A DNA stretch of 54,496 nucleotides from Candidatus Cloacimonas sp. (GCA_039680785.1 JBDKSF010000095.1:1-54496); one strand, 5' to 3'. Shown: positions 1 to 9,245, counted from the first letter of the stretch. Numbers and translations: made by a program. The notes: generated from the letters alone by a model not told the origin.

Positions 1-174
1 CTGTACCTCAGCACCCAGTGAACAGAAATATAGAAATTTATGATAGTTGTGCACAAGAATGGACAATAAATTGTTATAAGTGATTCTTGCTCTTATGGGT
101 AGTTGTTAGGTGTTTATTTTAGAAGTATTAATCCTTCATCTTGCGATTTGGAATCAAAAGATTTCCTTCCCCAT

Positions 175-525
175 TTATTTTTTCCAGCTGTTTTCACTCT
201 TCACTAAAACCCATTTTCCCCCTCTGGGAGATCCGCTTCTTTTGATTAATCCTTCCTCTTTAAGTTTAGTAATTGACCTTTTGATGGTAGGAATACTTTT
301 ACCTGTAATTTCTGCCATTTCTTTATAACTAATCTTAGGACTATTCTTTATTAAATATAAAATCCAATCTGAAATACTCCTATTAGGGTCAAATTTAAGT
401 TTATTGGGGTCATTTTGGACTTTATTAAGGTCAATTTCAAGTTTATTAGGATCAAATTTAGGTTTATTAGGGTCAATATACCTTCTTTTAGGGTCATAAT
501 ATCCATAATAATCAGTTTTAAACAT
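175..525 (-). CDS. Small winged-helix protein with heptapeptide repeats
   Basis: Predicted 116-residue protein. The start is taken at the ATG at 525, one base after the stop of the upstream TOPRIM-like gene; a longer reading frame to 636 would overlap that gene by more than 100 bases. The N-terminal half carries six heptad units of the form DPNKxxx. The C-terminal ~65 residues look like a winged helix-turn-helix (ISYKEMAEITGKS, then TIKRSITKLKEEGLIKR and a GGKW wing). That type of wHTH is common at the C-terminus of AlbA_2/RecG-like putative regulators, but here it stands alone. As third gene of the ATPase/TOPRIM operon it may be the cassette's regulator or a DNA-binding subunit. Family assignment of the wHTH is fairly sure; the function is inference. 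Confidence 0.6.
   Translation of the reverse strand: MFKTDYYGYYDPKRRYIDPNKPKFDPNKLEIDLNKVQNDPNKLKFDPNRSISDWILYLIKNSPKISYKEMAEITGKSIPTIKRSITKLKEEGLIKRSGSPRGGKWVLVKSENSWKK
370..495 (-). repeat. 21-bp coding tandem repeat (six units)
   Basis: On the plus strand a ggtc/gatc core recurs with its last base at 390, 411, 432, 453, 474 and 495, an exact 21-base period. On the minus strand it encodes consecutive heptapeptides beginning DPNK, DPNR, DLNK or DPKR. The units are imperfect copies, so the array is old enough to have diverged, while the phase is kept. Confidence 0.8.
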
Positions 526-526
526 A

Positions 527-1084
527 CTAATGTGAGAACCTGAAATTATATATTCTACTTCTATATTCTTCACAAGCTGAATGTAGTGAAGGTGGAGCAT
601 CCTGACTAAGTCCGTTACTTTTACACATAGTAACAAGATTTTTTACTGCAATTTGGCAATCACTTTCACATTTCAACTTAGGATATACTGTTTCTTCATC
701 AACTATTTCACCATTTAGATAATGAATCCAGGTCTCTATATTTCTGGTCGGAACTATTATAGCTATAGCATCATTATTACTCCGAACTTGAACTCTATAT
801 TCTTTGCATATATTATTAAATTGAGTAATTCTTTCTTCTACACCTTTTGTGTCTCCATCTATAATAGCTATTAAAGCATAAATCCGTTGTTTCGTATAAT
901 AGATTTTTAGCTCTTCAATGAACTTTTCTCTAACCCATTGTTCACCTGAACCTTTTCCGGCAGGGTTTATTTTAAAAAATAACTGTCTTGGTTCAAAACC
1001 CAAACCTTTAAGAAATCTTCTGGCAAAACATTCCTGTTGTTTATCTTCACAACATATAACAAAGCTTACTTCTCTTTTATTCAT
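527..1084 (-). CDS. TOPRIM/DUF4276-like protein, partner of ATPase
   Basis: About 185 residues. The ATG at 1084 is preferred because it sits in ATGAATAA, overlapping the ATPase stop by 8 bases (translational coupling) and preceded by GGTTGGGAAA. Visible TOPRIM-like marks are an early acidic residue in CCEDKQQE (Glu13) and a later IIDGD motif (Asp76 and Asp78), followed by a conserved-looking PTRNIETWI segment. TOPRIM folds occur in OLD-family nucleases, in AriB of PARIS and in DUF4276 proteins encoded beside AAA ATPases. The gene is second in a three-gene minus-strand operon. Nuclease or effector activity is inferred from the fold and the neighbour, not shown. Confidence 0.65.
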   Translation of the reverse strand: MNKREVSFVICCEDKQQECFARRFLKGLGFEPRQLFFKINPAGKGSGEQWVREKFIEELKIYYTKQRIYALIAIIDGDTKGVEERITQFNNICKEYRVQVRSNNDAIAIIVPTRNIETWIHYLNGEIVDEETVYPKLKCESDCQIAVKNLVTMCKSNGLSQDAPPSLHSACEEYRSRIYNFRFSH

Positions 1085-2186
1085 TTTCCCAACCCCGGGC
1101 AATTAATTCTGATAAATTTAAGCCATCTTCAAACTTATTGATTATTTGTTTTACTCTTGCAGGACCAAGTGGCTCTCTAACTATCAGACGGCTTTTTTCC
1201 ACTCCAAAATAATCAATTAGTTCAGGGTGATGACTGATAATTATAATTTGAGGAATTGTAACTCCACAAACATCACTAAGTTCCATAAGCCAAGGTTGAA
1301 TTTCCGCAAGTGCTACATAATTTTCCGGTTCATCCATCATCAATGTATTACCCATCTCTTGTAAACATACTAACAAAGTATGTAAGATAAGTAAAACTTT
1401 TTGTCCATCGGAAAGCCGATCAAAATCAAAAAATAGGGTCTTATCTTTTTTATTTTCACTCCGAAAACCAACTTGCAAAATACGATGTTTACCTGCTAAC
1501 TCCAATTTTAAGGAATCAAATCCATATATGGAATTCCGAAGATAGGTTATCAGATCATACATTTTATCCTGATGCTCTTGAGAAAAATAACGATACCAGG
1601 AAACAAAATTTTTCCCATCCCTAAACAACTGTGAGGATTCATCTTCAGAAACAGAATGTATGGCTTTGGGTTCCAGATTTAAAATAAATAATTTGTTTAT
1701 CCAATCCTTGAACCAAGTCAATTTTGTATTATCCTGTCTGGGGACAACCATAGAAAGTCCTGATAACATCCAATCAAAAGAAATAACCGCTCCTTCCTTA
1801 TAATAATCATTATATAAATGAATATCACCCTTTTCAAAAGAGAAAATTACTCTATTATCATAATGAAGCGTTTCCCGTTCAATTCGTAATTTCCCTAATT
1901 CCCTTTGATGAGAAATGACTAAACGATAGGTATAAATTCCTCCATTACCATCAACCTGGAGCTCAAATGTTTGTTCATTGGAATCAAGCCAGGCAGTTAA
2001 ATCATAAGGAGTAAAGACCTCATAAACCTTTGCATTATTTATTATTAACTTTCTTAAGTTATAAAGGATATCGAATATACTTGTTTTACCCCCGCCATTG
2101 GGACCAATCAATAAAGTAAAACTATCAAATTCAACCTCAAAATTTACCAAACAGCGATAATTATTTACCCAGAGTTTAGTTAGCAT
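1077..2186 (-). CDS. SMC/RecF-like AAA ATPase (AAA_15/AAA_21 type)
   Basis: A 369-residue ABC/SMC-type ATPase of the kind found in OLD-like and PARIS-like systems. It has Walker A GPNGGGKT (residues 28-35), a signature-like LSDGQK, Walker B LMMDEPEN (Asp285, Glu286) and an H-loop SHHPE (His319/320). The N-terminus LTKLWVNNYRCL is the usual start of this family (a strand leading into the nucleotide-binding domain). The start has a good ribosome binding site, AAGGGAG, six bases before the ATG. It is first gene of an operon with a TOPRIM-like protein and a wHTH protein. No long coiled-coil arms are evident, so it is a short-arm sensor or ATPase rather than an SMC or Rad50 protein. A defence role is inference. 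Confidence 0.8.
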   Translation of the reverse strand: MLTKLWVNNYRCLVNFEVEFDSFTLLIGPNGGGKTSIFDILYNLRKLIINNAKVYEVFTPYDLTAWLDSNEQTFELQVDGNGGIYTYRLVISHQRELGKLRIERETLHYDNRVIFSFEKGDIHLYNDYYKEGAVISFDWMLSGLSMVVPRQDNTKLTWFKDWINKLFILNLEPKAIHSVSEDESSQLFRDGKNFVSWYRYFSQEHQDKMYDLITYLRNSIYGFDSLKLELAGKHRILQVGFRSENKKDKTLFFDFDRLSDGQKVLLILHTLLVCLQEMGNTLMMDEPENYVALAEIQPWLMELSDVCGVTIPQIIIISHHPELIDYFGVEKSRLIVREPLGPARVKQIINKFEDGLNLSELIARGWENE

Positions 2187-2435
2187 TTTATACTCCCTTA
2201 TAAAACAATTAATAAATCCGAGACCTGATATAAAATCTTCGTCTAATACAAACTAATAAAGTTAGGAATTTATGTCAAAGCAATTCTCTGCTCTCAGGAT
2301 AACTTGCCAATAGAATAACTTTGCTTTTTATGGTTGCAAGATTATATTGTCATTATCTAAATAAGTTTCCGAAGAGAGCAAAATGCCTTTTTACTTGACA
2401 GTAAAGCAGACCTTGTTTTTGTGGTAAGTTAAGAT

Positions 2436-2522
2436 GCCGAAGTGGTGAAACTGGTAGACGCAGTGGACTCAAAATCCACCGGGCATTAGCTCATGCCGGT
2501 TCGATTCCGGCCTTCGGCACCA
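2436..2522 (+). tRNA. tRNA-Leu (anticodon CAA)
   Basis: An 87-nt class II tRNA. The acceptor stem is GCCGAAG/CTTCGGC, the discriminator is A, and CCA is encoded. The anticodon stem GTGGA/TCCAC encloses loop CTCAAAA, giving anticodon CAA (reads UUG). The long variable arm (GGGCATTAGCTCATGCC) is typical of Leu. A TTGACA hexamer lies at 2395-2400, but no convincing -10 follows. Confidence 0.95.
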
Positions 2523-2711
2523 ATTTTTTTTAAGGAGTTATGTACCTTTTAATTGATATTAGGGTAAGCCCTATTATGTAGAACATTGATTTCAGGCATA
2601 ATCTAAGCTGATATTTAAGTTTGCGGATTAGATTATATCAATATAAACAATATTCTTCAGGTGATATTTCTTTTAACCTGAAACAAGCTTCATAAAACCT
2701 GTGGAGGTATA

Positions 2712-3737
2712 ATGTTTAAACGCCATTTATTGGTGTTCAGCTTAATGCTGATGCTTGTTCTGCCCTTTGCATTGTCTGGAATATCTCAGGCAAGTATGTT
2801 ATTCTTAACTTTTGAACCTGGAGCTCGTGCCAATGCAATGGGACGTGCCTATTCTGCAATTGCAGATGATGCTTATGCTATGTGGTGGAATCCGGGGGCT
2901 ACAGCTTTTAATAAAAATACTCAAATTGCTGCTACGCATATTCCTTGGTTACAAGGTTCCGGAATTGAAGATATTTTCTACGAGTATTTAGGTTTTAACA
3001 ATTACTTTTATGGCATTGGTAATATCAATGCGCATATTATCTGGCTGGATGCAGGAACTCAAACTCAAACCAATGAAAATAATGTTGAATTGGGTGATTT
3101 TCATACTTATGAAGTCGCCGGCGCCTTAGGATACAGTTATGAAGTTGTTCCTGAAAAAGTTGGAGTAGGTGGCAATTTTAAGCTGTTATACTCATATTTG
3201 GGTCCTGGAACAGGTTTAACCGAATCCGAAGGTTCCGCTTTTAGTTTTGCTTTTGATGCCGGTGCCTTATTCAAAGATGTAATAGTGGATAATTTAAACG
3301 CATCCATCGTGCTGCAAAATGTTGGTCCCGACATTACTTATAGTGACGAAGAACAGGCAGACCCGGCTCCGATGACTTTTCGAGCTGGTTTGGGTTATAC
3401 TATTATAGACAATCCTATGGGGCGTTTGATGGCAACTGCAGAAATGAGTAAAATTTTGGCAAATGACGATCCTCTGTATCAAAGATTAATTTCTGGTTGG
3501 GAATATTTTGATGAAACCATTTACGGAGTTGGTGCAGAATATACCTATCTTAATCTGATTGCTTTACGCGGCGGTTATTATTCTGATCATGCAGGTGAAG
3601 TAGAAGGAGCCAGTTTTGGAGTGGGTGTCCATTATACATTCAGTAAACGCTACAAACTTGGTTTTGACTTTGCTATGGTTCCTGCGGGCGGTTTAACCGA
3701 TTATAATAAGATATTCTCGCTGGGGTTTGAGTTCTAA
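2712..3737 (+). CDS. PorV/PorQ-family outer-membrane barrel protein
   Basis: A 341-residue protein with a signal peptide (about residues 1-27) and the family hallmark GARANAMGRAYSAIADDA followed by WWNPGA (about 37-63). It ends in a phenylalanine (GFEF), as outer-membrane beta-barrels do. PorV-type FadL-like barrels are outer-membrane components of type IX secretion and shuttle substrates to the attachment complex. The ATG follows GTGGAGGT with good spacing. The next gene, 9 bases downstream, encodes a large peptidase with a sorting tail, so carrier and cargo appear co-transcribed. Whether it is the general PorV or a dedicated paralogue cannot be told from sequence. Confidence 0.85.
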   Translation: MFKRHLLVFSLMLMLVLPFALSGISQASMLFLTFEPGARANAMGRAYSAIADDAYAMWWNPGATAFNKNTQIAATHIPWLQGSGIEDIFYEYLGFNNYFYGIGNINAHIIWLDAGTQTQTNENNVELGDFHTYEVAGALGYSYEVVPEKVGVGGNFKLLYSYLGPGTGLTESEGSAFSFAFDAGALFKDVIVDNLNASIVLQNVGPDITYSDEEQADPAPMTFRAGLGYTIIDNPMGRLMATAEMSKILANDDPLYQRLISGWEYFDETIYGVGAEYTYLNLIALRGGYYSDHAGEVEGASFGVGVHYTFSKRYKLGFDFAMVPAGGLTDYNKIFSLGFEF

Positions 3738-3746
3738 ACCAAATCG

Positions 3747-6700
3747 ATGAAAAAAATCTCCTTTGTGCTATTGTTCTTCCTAACGATAGCTTTCTTGCCT
3801 GCTCAAAAAACGATGTTGCCGAAAGCAACGGAATTTCGTAAATTACCTAAGCATCCATATCTAAGTAATTTAATTGAGCCAAATTCCCGAGAGGATAATC
3901 TTAAAAAGGATAAAGCCAACTATAACAAACTGTTAGTTATCCTGGTAGATTTTGCTTTGGAAGACATTGATGATAGTAATACTACTGGTAACGGCAAATT
4001 CCAATTGGCACTGGATTCAACCTATATCTATTCAATAGGTGCTCCTCCACATAATCGACCGTATTTTGAGGCAAATCTGGAGGCAATGAAATATTACTAT
4101 TTAGCCGTATCTTCCGGTGCGTATAATCTAAATTACGATGTCTATCCTAAAGATATTCCTGCTTATACTTTGCCCAAAACAATGGGCTATTACAATCCTC
4201 CGGGGGCAAATTCAGAGCTCTTTGTCAGTCGTATGGAAGAATATTTCAAAACCGCTTTTGAACTGGCAGATAGTATAGATCAAGAGATTGATTTTGCCAG
4301 TTACAGCCATTATATGATTATTCACGCTGGCTCGGACTGGCAACATAATGTTTTGGGTGACACACCTTCCGACATACCTTCTTTTTTCATAAAAGTCGGT
4401 GATGGCAAAGAAGCAGTTGTTGATAATGGAACTGTTCTCATTTCCCATTCTTGTAATGTCCCCGAAACCATCTCTCAGGATTTTTATACCAGCGAACAGG
4501 ATGGAAGAACAATTCACAATGGTTATGGCGCTTTAAATTCCGTTTTGGCACATGAATTTGGCCACTCCTTAGGAATGGTGGACTTATATAATGTTTACAA
4601 TTCCTCTCCAATGGTTGGAGTTTTTGACATTATGGACAGCGGTGGTTCCGGGATTTTAGTAGGTGAATTGGAAAACGGTGATTATGTATATGTGGAAGGT
4701 GCATTACCAACATTTCCGGGTGCTTTTTCCCGCAATTTGATGTTTAGGGATATTTACCTAAATCAGGGTTTATTAAAGGAATTTCCCGATTTTCCTGTTC
4801 TAACTCAATTACCTGTAAGTGCCATAAGCGCTTCACAGAAAGGAAAAAACCCTATTCCTCAGACCTATAAAATTCCGCTAAATGCTCAGGAATATATTTT
4901 GGTTGAGAACCGCAATGTGGATCCTGATGGCGATGGTGGCACAGCTGTTTTTGGAGCTTTGAACGGAAGAGTAATTCTTTATCCTACACCTTTGGCAGAT
5001 ATTTCTCCACCACCCCCTTCTTATGAATACGACTATCTTTTACCTTCTTTTATGAAAGCGGATGGTTCGTCAATAGGGGGAGGAATACTTGTCTGGCACA
5101 TAAATGAAGATATTTTATACGATGAAGGGCAAAATGATAGCTCTGGTAACTGGGTAAATAATTTTGATAACAATACCGTAAACACCAGTTTTAACCGAAA
5201 AGCCGTTTCCATTATTGAAGCGGACGGACTTACAGACCTGGGAAGTGATTATTCTATGTATTGGACAGGGACTCCTTACGAATATTTTCACGCCTATAAA
5301 CCGATTCTGGATGCAAATGGCTTATTTGTCAACTGGAGCCCTGAATATTGGAAACCAGAACTTAGTGCCACTACAAATCCCCCTTTAGTGGATAGCAACA
5401 ATCTGCCTGGCTTGTATCATCTAAAACAGATTAGCAATCCTTCCAGCCAAATGAGTTTCCAATTAGAAAGCGGTTTTTTCGATAGCACCCAAATTTTGGA
5501 TTATCAATCTCCCGTTGTTGTCACCGGTCCCATCATCAATTCCAGTTTTAGCGATACTAACTTACCCGTTCTTAGTATCGGGAAGATAAATTTGCTCAAT
5601 AATGCAGATGGTGTCTGGCAAGACCTTTTGGGAGCATTTAATGCTCCATTCTCCCATCCTGATTTTCCATTACAAACAACGGACTCCAATCAGGATGGTT
5701 TTCAGGAATTAGTTTATGCTAAGGATAAAACAGTTTACTTAGCGGACTGGGCAAACGATGAAATTTCTCTGCAAGGTATTAATTATCCCGATTCCATCGT
5801 TACAACACCTCTCTCTCTGAACAATAGTTTATTTATCGCCACCCAAACAGGGATCAATTTGTTTAAGAATTACTTAGACACAGATTTTGTATCTCTGGAA
5901 GGGATTAAGCATCTGGCTGGGTATGACGATCAAATAATTGCCTTGGGAGAAAGCTTTGTAAAGATTTTAGCGGCAGATAACTTAACCACAATTAAGGAAT
6001 TTTCCCTGCCAGAACCTTGCAAGAAAATTGAGCCGATAATCTATGCTAATCCTGATAAGACGGTGGAAATGATTTTTATTATGGCTGATAGTGGTAATTT
6101 ATATCGCATCTACCAAAACAATGTGGAAAAAATCTTTAACAATCATAGTAGTGAGACACCGGGGCAATTAGCGCTCACTTCTTTAGAGAATATTTCTCCA
6201 GTTCTATTTTTCGGAATCGGCACACAACTCTATGCCTTAAAAGCAGATGGTACAAAGCTTAGCCAATTCCCCATCACTTCTCCGGAAGCAATTTCTGCTT
6301 GGGAGAGTCCAATGTCATTAACCTTAAATGCGCATCCCATACTTTTTTACCCACTTCAGGGTAGTAGCTATTTAGCTGTAGAGCAGAATGGCAACATTCT
6401 GCCGGAAATGTGTTTAGCCAGTAACAAGGGAAATAAATCCGACTACCTTTTTTACGATCAACAACGGCAAACATTATATTGGTATTATACTGATGAAAAC
6501 GGTAAATTATACATCCACGGAAAAAATAACATCGAAACCGATCCCATCCTTTTCGCCGGTTTTAGAAACGGAATTAGCGGATATGTAACTTTAAATTTTA
6601 AGGATGAGACAGTTAGTTCAACCGAAAAAAATGCTTACCTCTATCCCAATCCCGTTAAAGAACAATTTGTTAAAGTAAACCTACAGAATTATTCCGGTGA

Positions 6701-6881
6701 GACAAAACTTCGCATATACGACATTAGCGGAACCTTAATTCGCAAGTTGCTTATTCCTGCATCCCAAAACAATCCTCGCGATTATGAAATAAGCATTAAA
6801 GGATTAAGTTCCGGCGTTTATATTATTGTGCTGGATAATAACGGTAAAATTACACGCCTAAAATTCGCAGTGGAAAAATGA
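3747..6881 (+). CDS. Secreted M6-type metallopeptidase with sorting tail
   Basis: A 1044-residue secreted protein. A signal peptide (about residues 1-19, ending LPAQ) is followed by an M6 (immune inhibitor A-like) metallopeptidase domain. Its zinc motif is HEFGH (His269, Glu270, His273) in LAHEFGHSLGMVDLYN. Residues ~380-590 carry the usual M6 downstream segments (ILVENRN, GGGILVWHINE). The middle is a beta-rich region with propeller-like short repeats. The last ~85 residues form a T9SS type A-like tail (YPNP, then RIYDISG, then LSSGVYIIVL). The expected role is extracellular or surface-attached protein degradation, fitting an amino-acid-fermenting lifestyle. Zinc ligands and tail are seen in the sequence; substrate is unknown. 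Confidence 0.88.
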   Translation: MKKISFVLLFFLTIAFLPAQKTMLPKATEFRKLPKHPYLSNLIEPNSREDNLKKDKANYNKLLVILVDFALEDIDDSNTTGNGKFQLALDSTYIYSIGAPPHNRPYFEANLEAMKYYYLAVSSGAYNLNYDVYPKDIPAYTLPKTMGYYNPPGANSELFVSRMEEYFKTAFELADSIDQEIDFASYSHYMIIHAGSDWQHNVLGDTPSDIPSFFIKVGDGKEAVVDNGTVLISHSCNVPETISQDFYTSEQDGRTIHNGYGALNSVLAHEFGHSLGMVDLYNVYNSSPMVGVFDIMDSGGSGILVGELENGDYVYVEGALPTFPGAFSRNLMFRDIYLNQGLLKEFPDFPVLTQLPVSAISASQKGKNPIPQTYKIPLNAQEYILVENRNVDPDGDGGTAVFGALNGRVILYPTPLADISPPPPSYEYDYLLPSFMKADGSSIGGGILVWHINEDILYDEGQNDSSGNWVNNFDNNTVNTSFNRKAVSIIEADGLTDLGSDYSMYWTGTPYEYFHAYKPILDANGLFVNWSPEYWKPELSATTNPPLVDSNNLPGLYHLKQISNPSSQMSFQLESGFFDSTQILDYQSPVVVTGPIINSSFSDTNLPVLSIGKINLLNNADGVWQDLLGAFNAPFSHPDFPLQTTDSNQDGFQELVYAKDKTVYLADWANDEISLQGINYPDSIVTTPLSLNNSLFIATQTGINLFKNYLDTDFVSLEGIKHLAGYDDQIIALGESFVKILAADNLTTIKEFSLPEPCKKIEPIIYANPDKTVEMIFIMADSGNLYRIYQNNVEKIFNNHSSETPGQLALTSLENISPVLFFGIGTQLYALKADGTKLSQFPITSPEAISAWESPMSLTLNAHPILFYPLQGSSYLAVEQNGNILPEMCLASNKGNKSDYLFYDQQRQTLYWYYTDENGKLYIHGKNNIETDPILFAGFRNGISGYVTLNFKDETVSSTEKNAYLYPNPVKEQFVKVNLQNYSGETKLRIYDISGTLIRKLLIPASQNNPRDYEISIKGLSSGVYIIVLDNNGKITRLKFAVEK

Positions 6882-6899
6882 TTCATTAAGGAGTTAGCA

Positions 6900-7868
6900 A
6901 TGAAAAGAATTGTCTTATGCCTAATCATCCTTACGCTTAGTTATTGTCTTTTCGGGCAAGCAAAAGCAGAAACAGATATTGACCAGTGGTTATATCAAGC
7001 CCCAGAAGAGAATCAGGATGCAACACGCGATACAGTTATTACTAACGATTTGATTAAAGTTAATTATAATAAAAAGGACGCCCATCTTGCTATGGCAATG
7101 TCTTTACTGGTTCCGGGCGCAGGCCAATTTTATGCCAATAAAACAGCTATAACCACATATATTTTTCCGGTCATTGAGCTTGCGCTTATAGGTGGAATTA
7201 TTTATTATAACAACCAAGGCAACGATAAAACCGACAAATATGAGTATTATGCCACTGGTGAACTTTATACTTATACAACACCGGATGGAACTGAGATCCA
7301 AGGTTATCGTTATGAGCGCGGCAGGCAAAATCAAATTCAAGACATATTGAAAGAAATCAATACCGTGGATATTTATGATGAAAGTTATTTCCGATTGGAT
7401 AATAATAACTCACAGCATTTTTACGAAGATATCGGTAAATATAACCACTATGTTTTTGGCTGGATGGATTGGTATTATCGTTTTGCAGCCGATGAATCCG
7501 GCAATTTTTCTTCGCCGCGTTGGCAATTTGATGGTCCTGACGACAGCCAACAAACACATTGGATCGGAAATTATCCAATTTGGGGTCCGGATACGGAAAA
7601 CTCTGTCTCAATCAATTCACATGATATGAGCAGAATGCGTCAGACCTATATAAAAATGCGCAATGACGCTAAAGATGATTATGGCTATGCCAATCTTTTT
7701 ACTATGGGATTAGCTTTTAATCACTTAGCTGCTGGCTTAGATGCCATTCGCGTAACTACCAAATTTAACCGTTACTACATTTCTCAGGCAACACCTGTTC
7801 CCTATTTTTATGCAGCAATGCCTACCGGAAATGTAACACCTATGCTGGGTTTGAAGTGGACATTTTAA
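6900..7868 (+). CDS. Membrane/secreted protein, DUF5683-like, paralogue 1
   Basis: A 322-residue protein with a signal peptide (about 1-19, ending CLFGQ) and a hydrophobic hairpin starting at the motif LLVPGAGQFYANK. That motif is typical of DUF5683-type proteins of Bacteroidetes and Cloacimonadota. The rest is Tyr/Asn/Asp-rich with repeated YY and W residues and ends in a barrel-like GLKWTF. It is the first of three adjacent related genes and 18 bases downstream of the M6 peptidase, with SD AAGGAG. Function is unknown. The shared architecture (PGxGQ hairpin, then a membrane segment about 190 residues on containing NHL) supports common descent of the three. Confidence 0.6.
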   Translation: MKRIVLCLIILTLSYCLFGQAKAETDIDQWLYQAPEENQDATRDTVITNDLIKVNYNKKDAHLAMAMSLLVPGAGQFYANKTAITTYIFPVIELALIGGIIYYNNQGNDKTDKYEYYATGELYTYTTPDGTEIQGYRYERGRQNQIQDILKEINTVDIYDESYFRLDNNNSQHFYEDIGKYNHYVFGWMDWYYRFAADESGNFSSPRWQFDGPDDSQQTHWIGNYPIWGPDTENSVSINSHDMSRMRQTYIKMRNDAKDDYGYANLFTMGLAFNHLAAGLDAIRVTTKFNRYYISQATPVPYFYAAMPTGNVTPMLGLKWTF

Positions 7869-8515
7869 AATATAAATATTGGCTAATATTAGCGTTACTG
7901 GTAAGTTGTTTTTTACCGCTTATGGCATTGCCTAAAATAGTTTATCCCCTTTCTTCTTTCCTTTTACCGGGAAGCGGAGAATTGCTTTTAGGCAATAATA
8001 TACGAGGAACGGCTTTAGTGGGTATAGATGTAGTAAATCTTTATGCTTTTTACGCCACTAATCGCGAAATAGACCTGCAAAAAAAGAACTTTATGAAGTT
8101 TGCGGAACTTTATGCCGGAGTACCTTACGGGATGCCCTCCAATCATTATCAGGCAGTTCAAAATTATCCCAGTAGTTCTTATTATAATGACATCCAAGAA
8201 ATGATGGCGCGCAACTATTATTTGATTTACGATTATGATCCTCAGTCATATACTGATTACATTTCTGCCAATACTTTTCAGGGTAATGAAGAATGGAACT
8301 GGCAAAGCACAGAAAAGTGGAATGAATACAAATCCATCCGGAGACGGCACCAAAAAGCTAAAATGAATAATCAGCTCTGTTTGGGTTTTTTACTGTTTAA
8401 TCGTTGCTTCAGTGTCATTGAGACCTCCATACTTTCCAGTAAGGATGTGGGTAATTTATATTTAGCGCCCTCCTCATCGGAAGGAGCTATGTTGCATTAT
8501 CAAATTGAATTTTAG
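7856..8515 (+). CDS. Membrane/secreted protein, DUF5683-like, paralogue 2
   Basis: A 219-residue protein. It starts at a GTG that overlaps the end of the preceding gene by 13 bases; no clear SD precedes it, so coupling to the upstream gene is likely. A signal peptide (to about residue 24, PLMA) is followed by FLLPGSGELLLGNNIRGTA, the counterpart of the PGAGQ hairpin, and later by LGFLLFNRCFSVIE, the counterpart of the NHL segment. The middle is rich in Tyr and Trp. It ends in IEF, compatible with an outer-membrane or periplasmic beta protein. Function is not recognised. Confidence 0.55.
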   Translation: MDILKYKYWLILALLVSCFLPLMALPKIVYPLSSFLLPGSGELLLGNNIRGTALVGIDVVNLYAFYATNREIDLQKKNFMKFAELYAGVPYGMPSNHYQAVQNYPSSSYYNDIQEMMARNYYLIYDYDPQSYTDYISANTFQGNEEWNWQSTEKWNEYKSIRRRHQKAKMNNQLCLGFLLFNRCFSVIETSILSSKDVGNLYLAPSSSEGAMLHYQIEF

Positions 8516-8525
8516 GAGAATCAGC

Positions 8526-9173
8526 TTGAAACGCATTCTTATCCTGATGTTTATCCTACTGTTTTCCACTCTTTTAGTTGCTCAGAATAGAGGACTTACG
8601 GTACTTAAATCACTGGCAGTCCCCGGTTGGTCACAAGCAAGTTCAGGCAGGGATCGGGGCTATCTTATGCTAACGGCTGAGGCAGTAATTATTGGCTCTC
8701 TTTATTATTTCAATAGCGAAAGCGATCTCTTGAAACAGAATTATTATGAATATGCAGTTAAATATGCCCATTTAGCTCCGGGCAGTTATCCTGACCTATT
8801 TTTTAAACAAGTGGGAATGTATGATAGCAATGGTTTTGATGCCGGCGGATATAATAATTGGGTGCGTCAAACCGCAAGGGAATTATATCCTAATGATCCT
8901 GTTTTACAGCAACAATTCATCGATGAGAATTGTTATCAAGAGGACCATTATTGGACTTGGGACAGTATGGATAATCGCCGAGAATATAATAAAATCCGCA
9001 ATCGCAGCAACGATTTTAGAGATTATGCAATGGTTACCGGAGGCGTTTTAATCCTCAATCATTTGATCAGTGCCATTGATGCTATGCGGTGGACGGCCCC
9101 AGTTCCCAAAACGGATCTTTCTTTTTCGGTCTTAAATAAAACCCCTATCGTGCAAGTAAACTACCATTGGTAA
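8526..9173 (+). CDS. Membrane/secreted protein, DUF5683-like, paralogue 3
   Basis: A 215-residue protein. The TTG at 8526 is chosen over a TTG at 8505 because AGGAGA (8514-8519) lies six bases upstream and the resulting N-terminus (KRILILMFILLFS, ending LVAQ) is a clean signal peptide. AVPGWSQASSGRDRGY is the PGxGQ-type hairpin and ILNHLISAIDAMRW matches the C-terminal membrane segment of paralogue 1 (FNHLAAGLDAIR). It ends in VNYHW. The three paralogues probably act together at the envelope with the PorV-like protein and peptidase upstream. That is inference from operon position. Confidence 0.55.
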   Translation: MKRILILMFILLFSTLLVAQNRGLTVLKSLAVPGWSQASSGRDRGYLMLTAEAVIIGSLYYFNSESDLLKQNYYEYAVKYAHLAPGSYPDLFFKQVGMYDSNGFDAGGYNNWVRQTARELYPNDPVLQQQFIDENCYQEDHYWTWDSMDNRREYNKIRNRSNDFRDYAMVTGGVLILNHLISAIDAMRWTAPVPKTDLSFSVLNKTPIVQVNYHW

Positions 9174-9223
9174 AAAAGATAATTTGCTGTCTTCGTTCCG
9201 TTTAGAATAATACTATCAGTCCT

Positions 9224-9245
9224 CAAGATAGGGTATCTTGCTTTT
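9224..9245 (+). terminator. Putative intrinsic terminator after surface-protein operon
   Basis: Stem CAAGATA/TATCTTG with a GGG loop is followed by C and four T. It lies 50 bases after the third paralogue's stop. The stem is short and AT-rich, so only moderate support. Confidence 0.45.
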
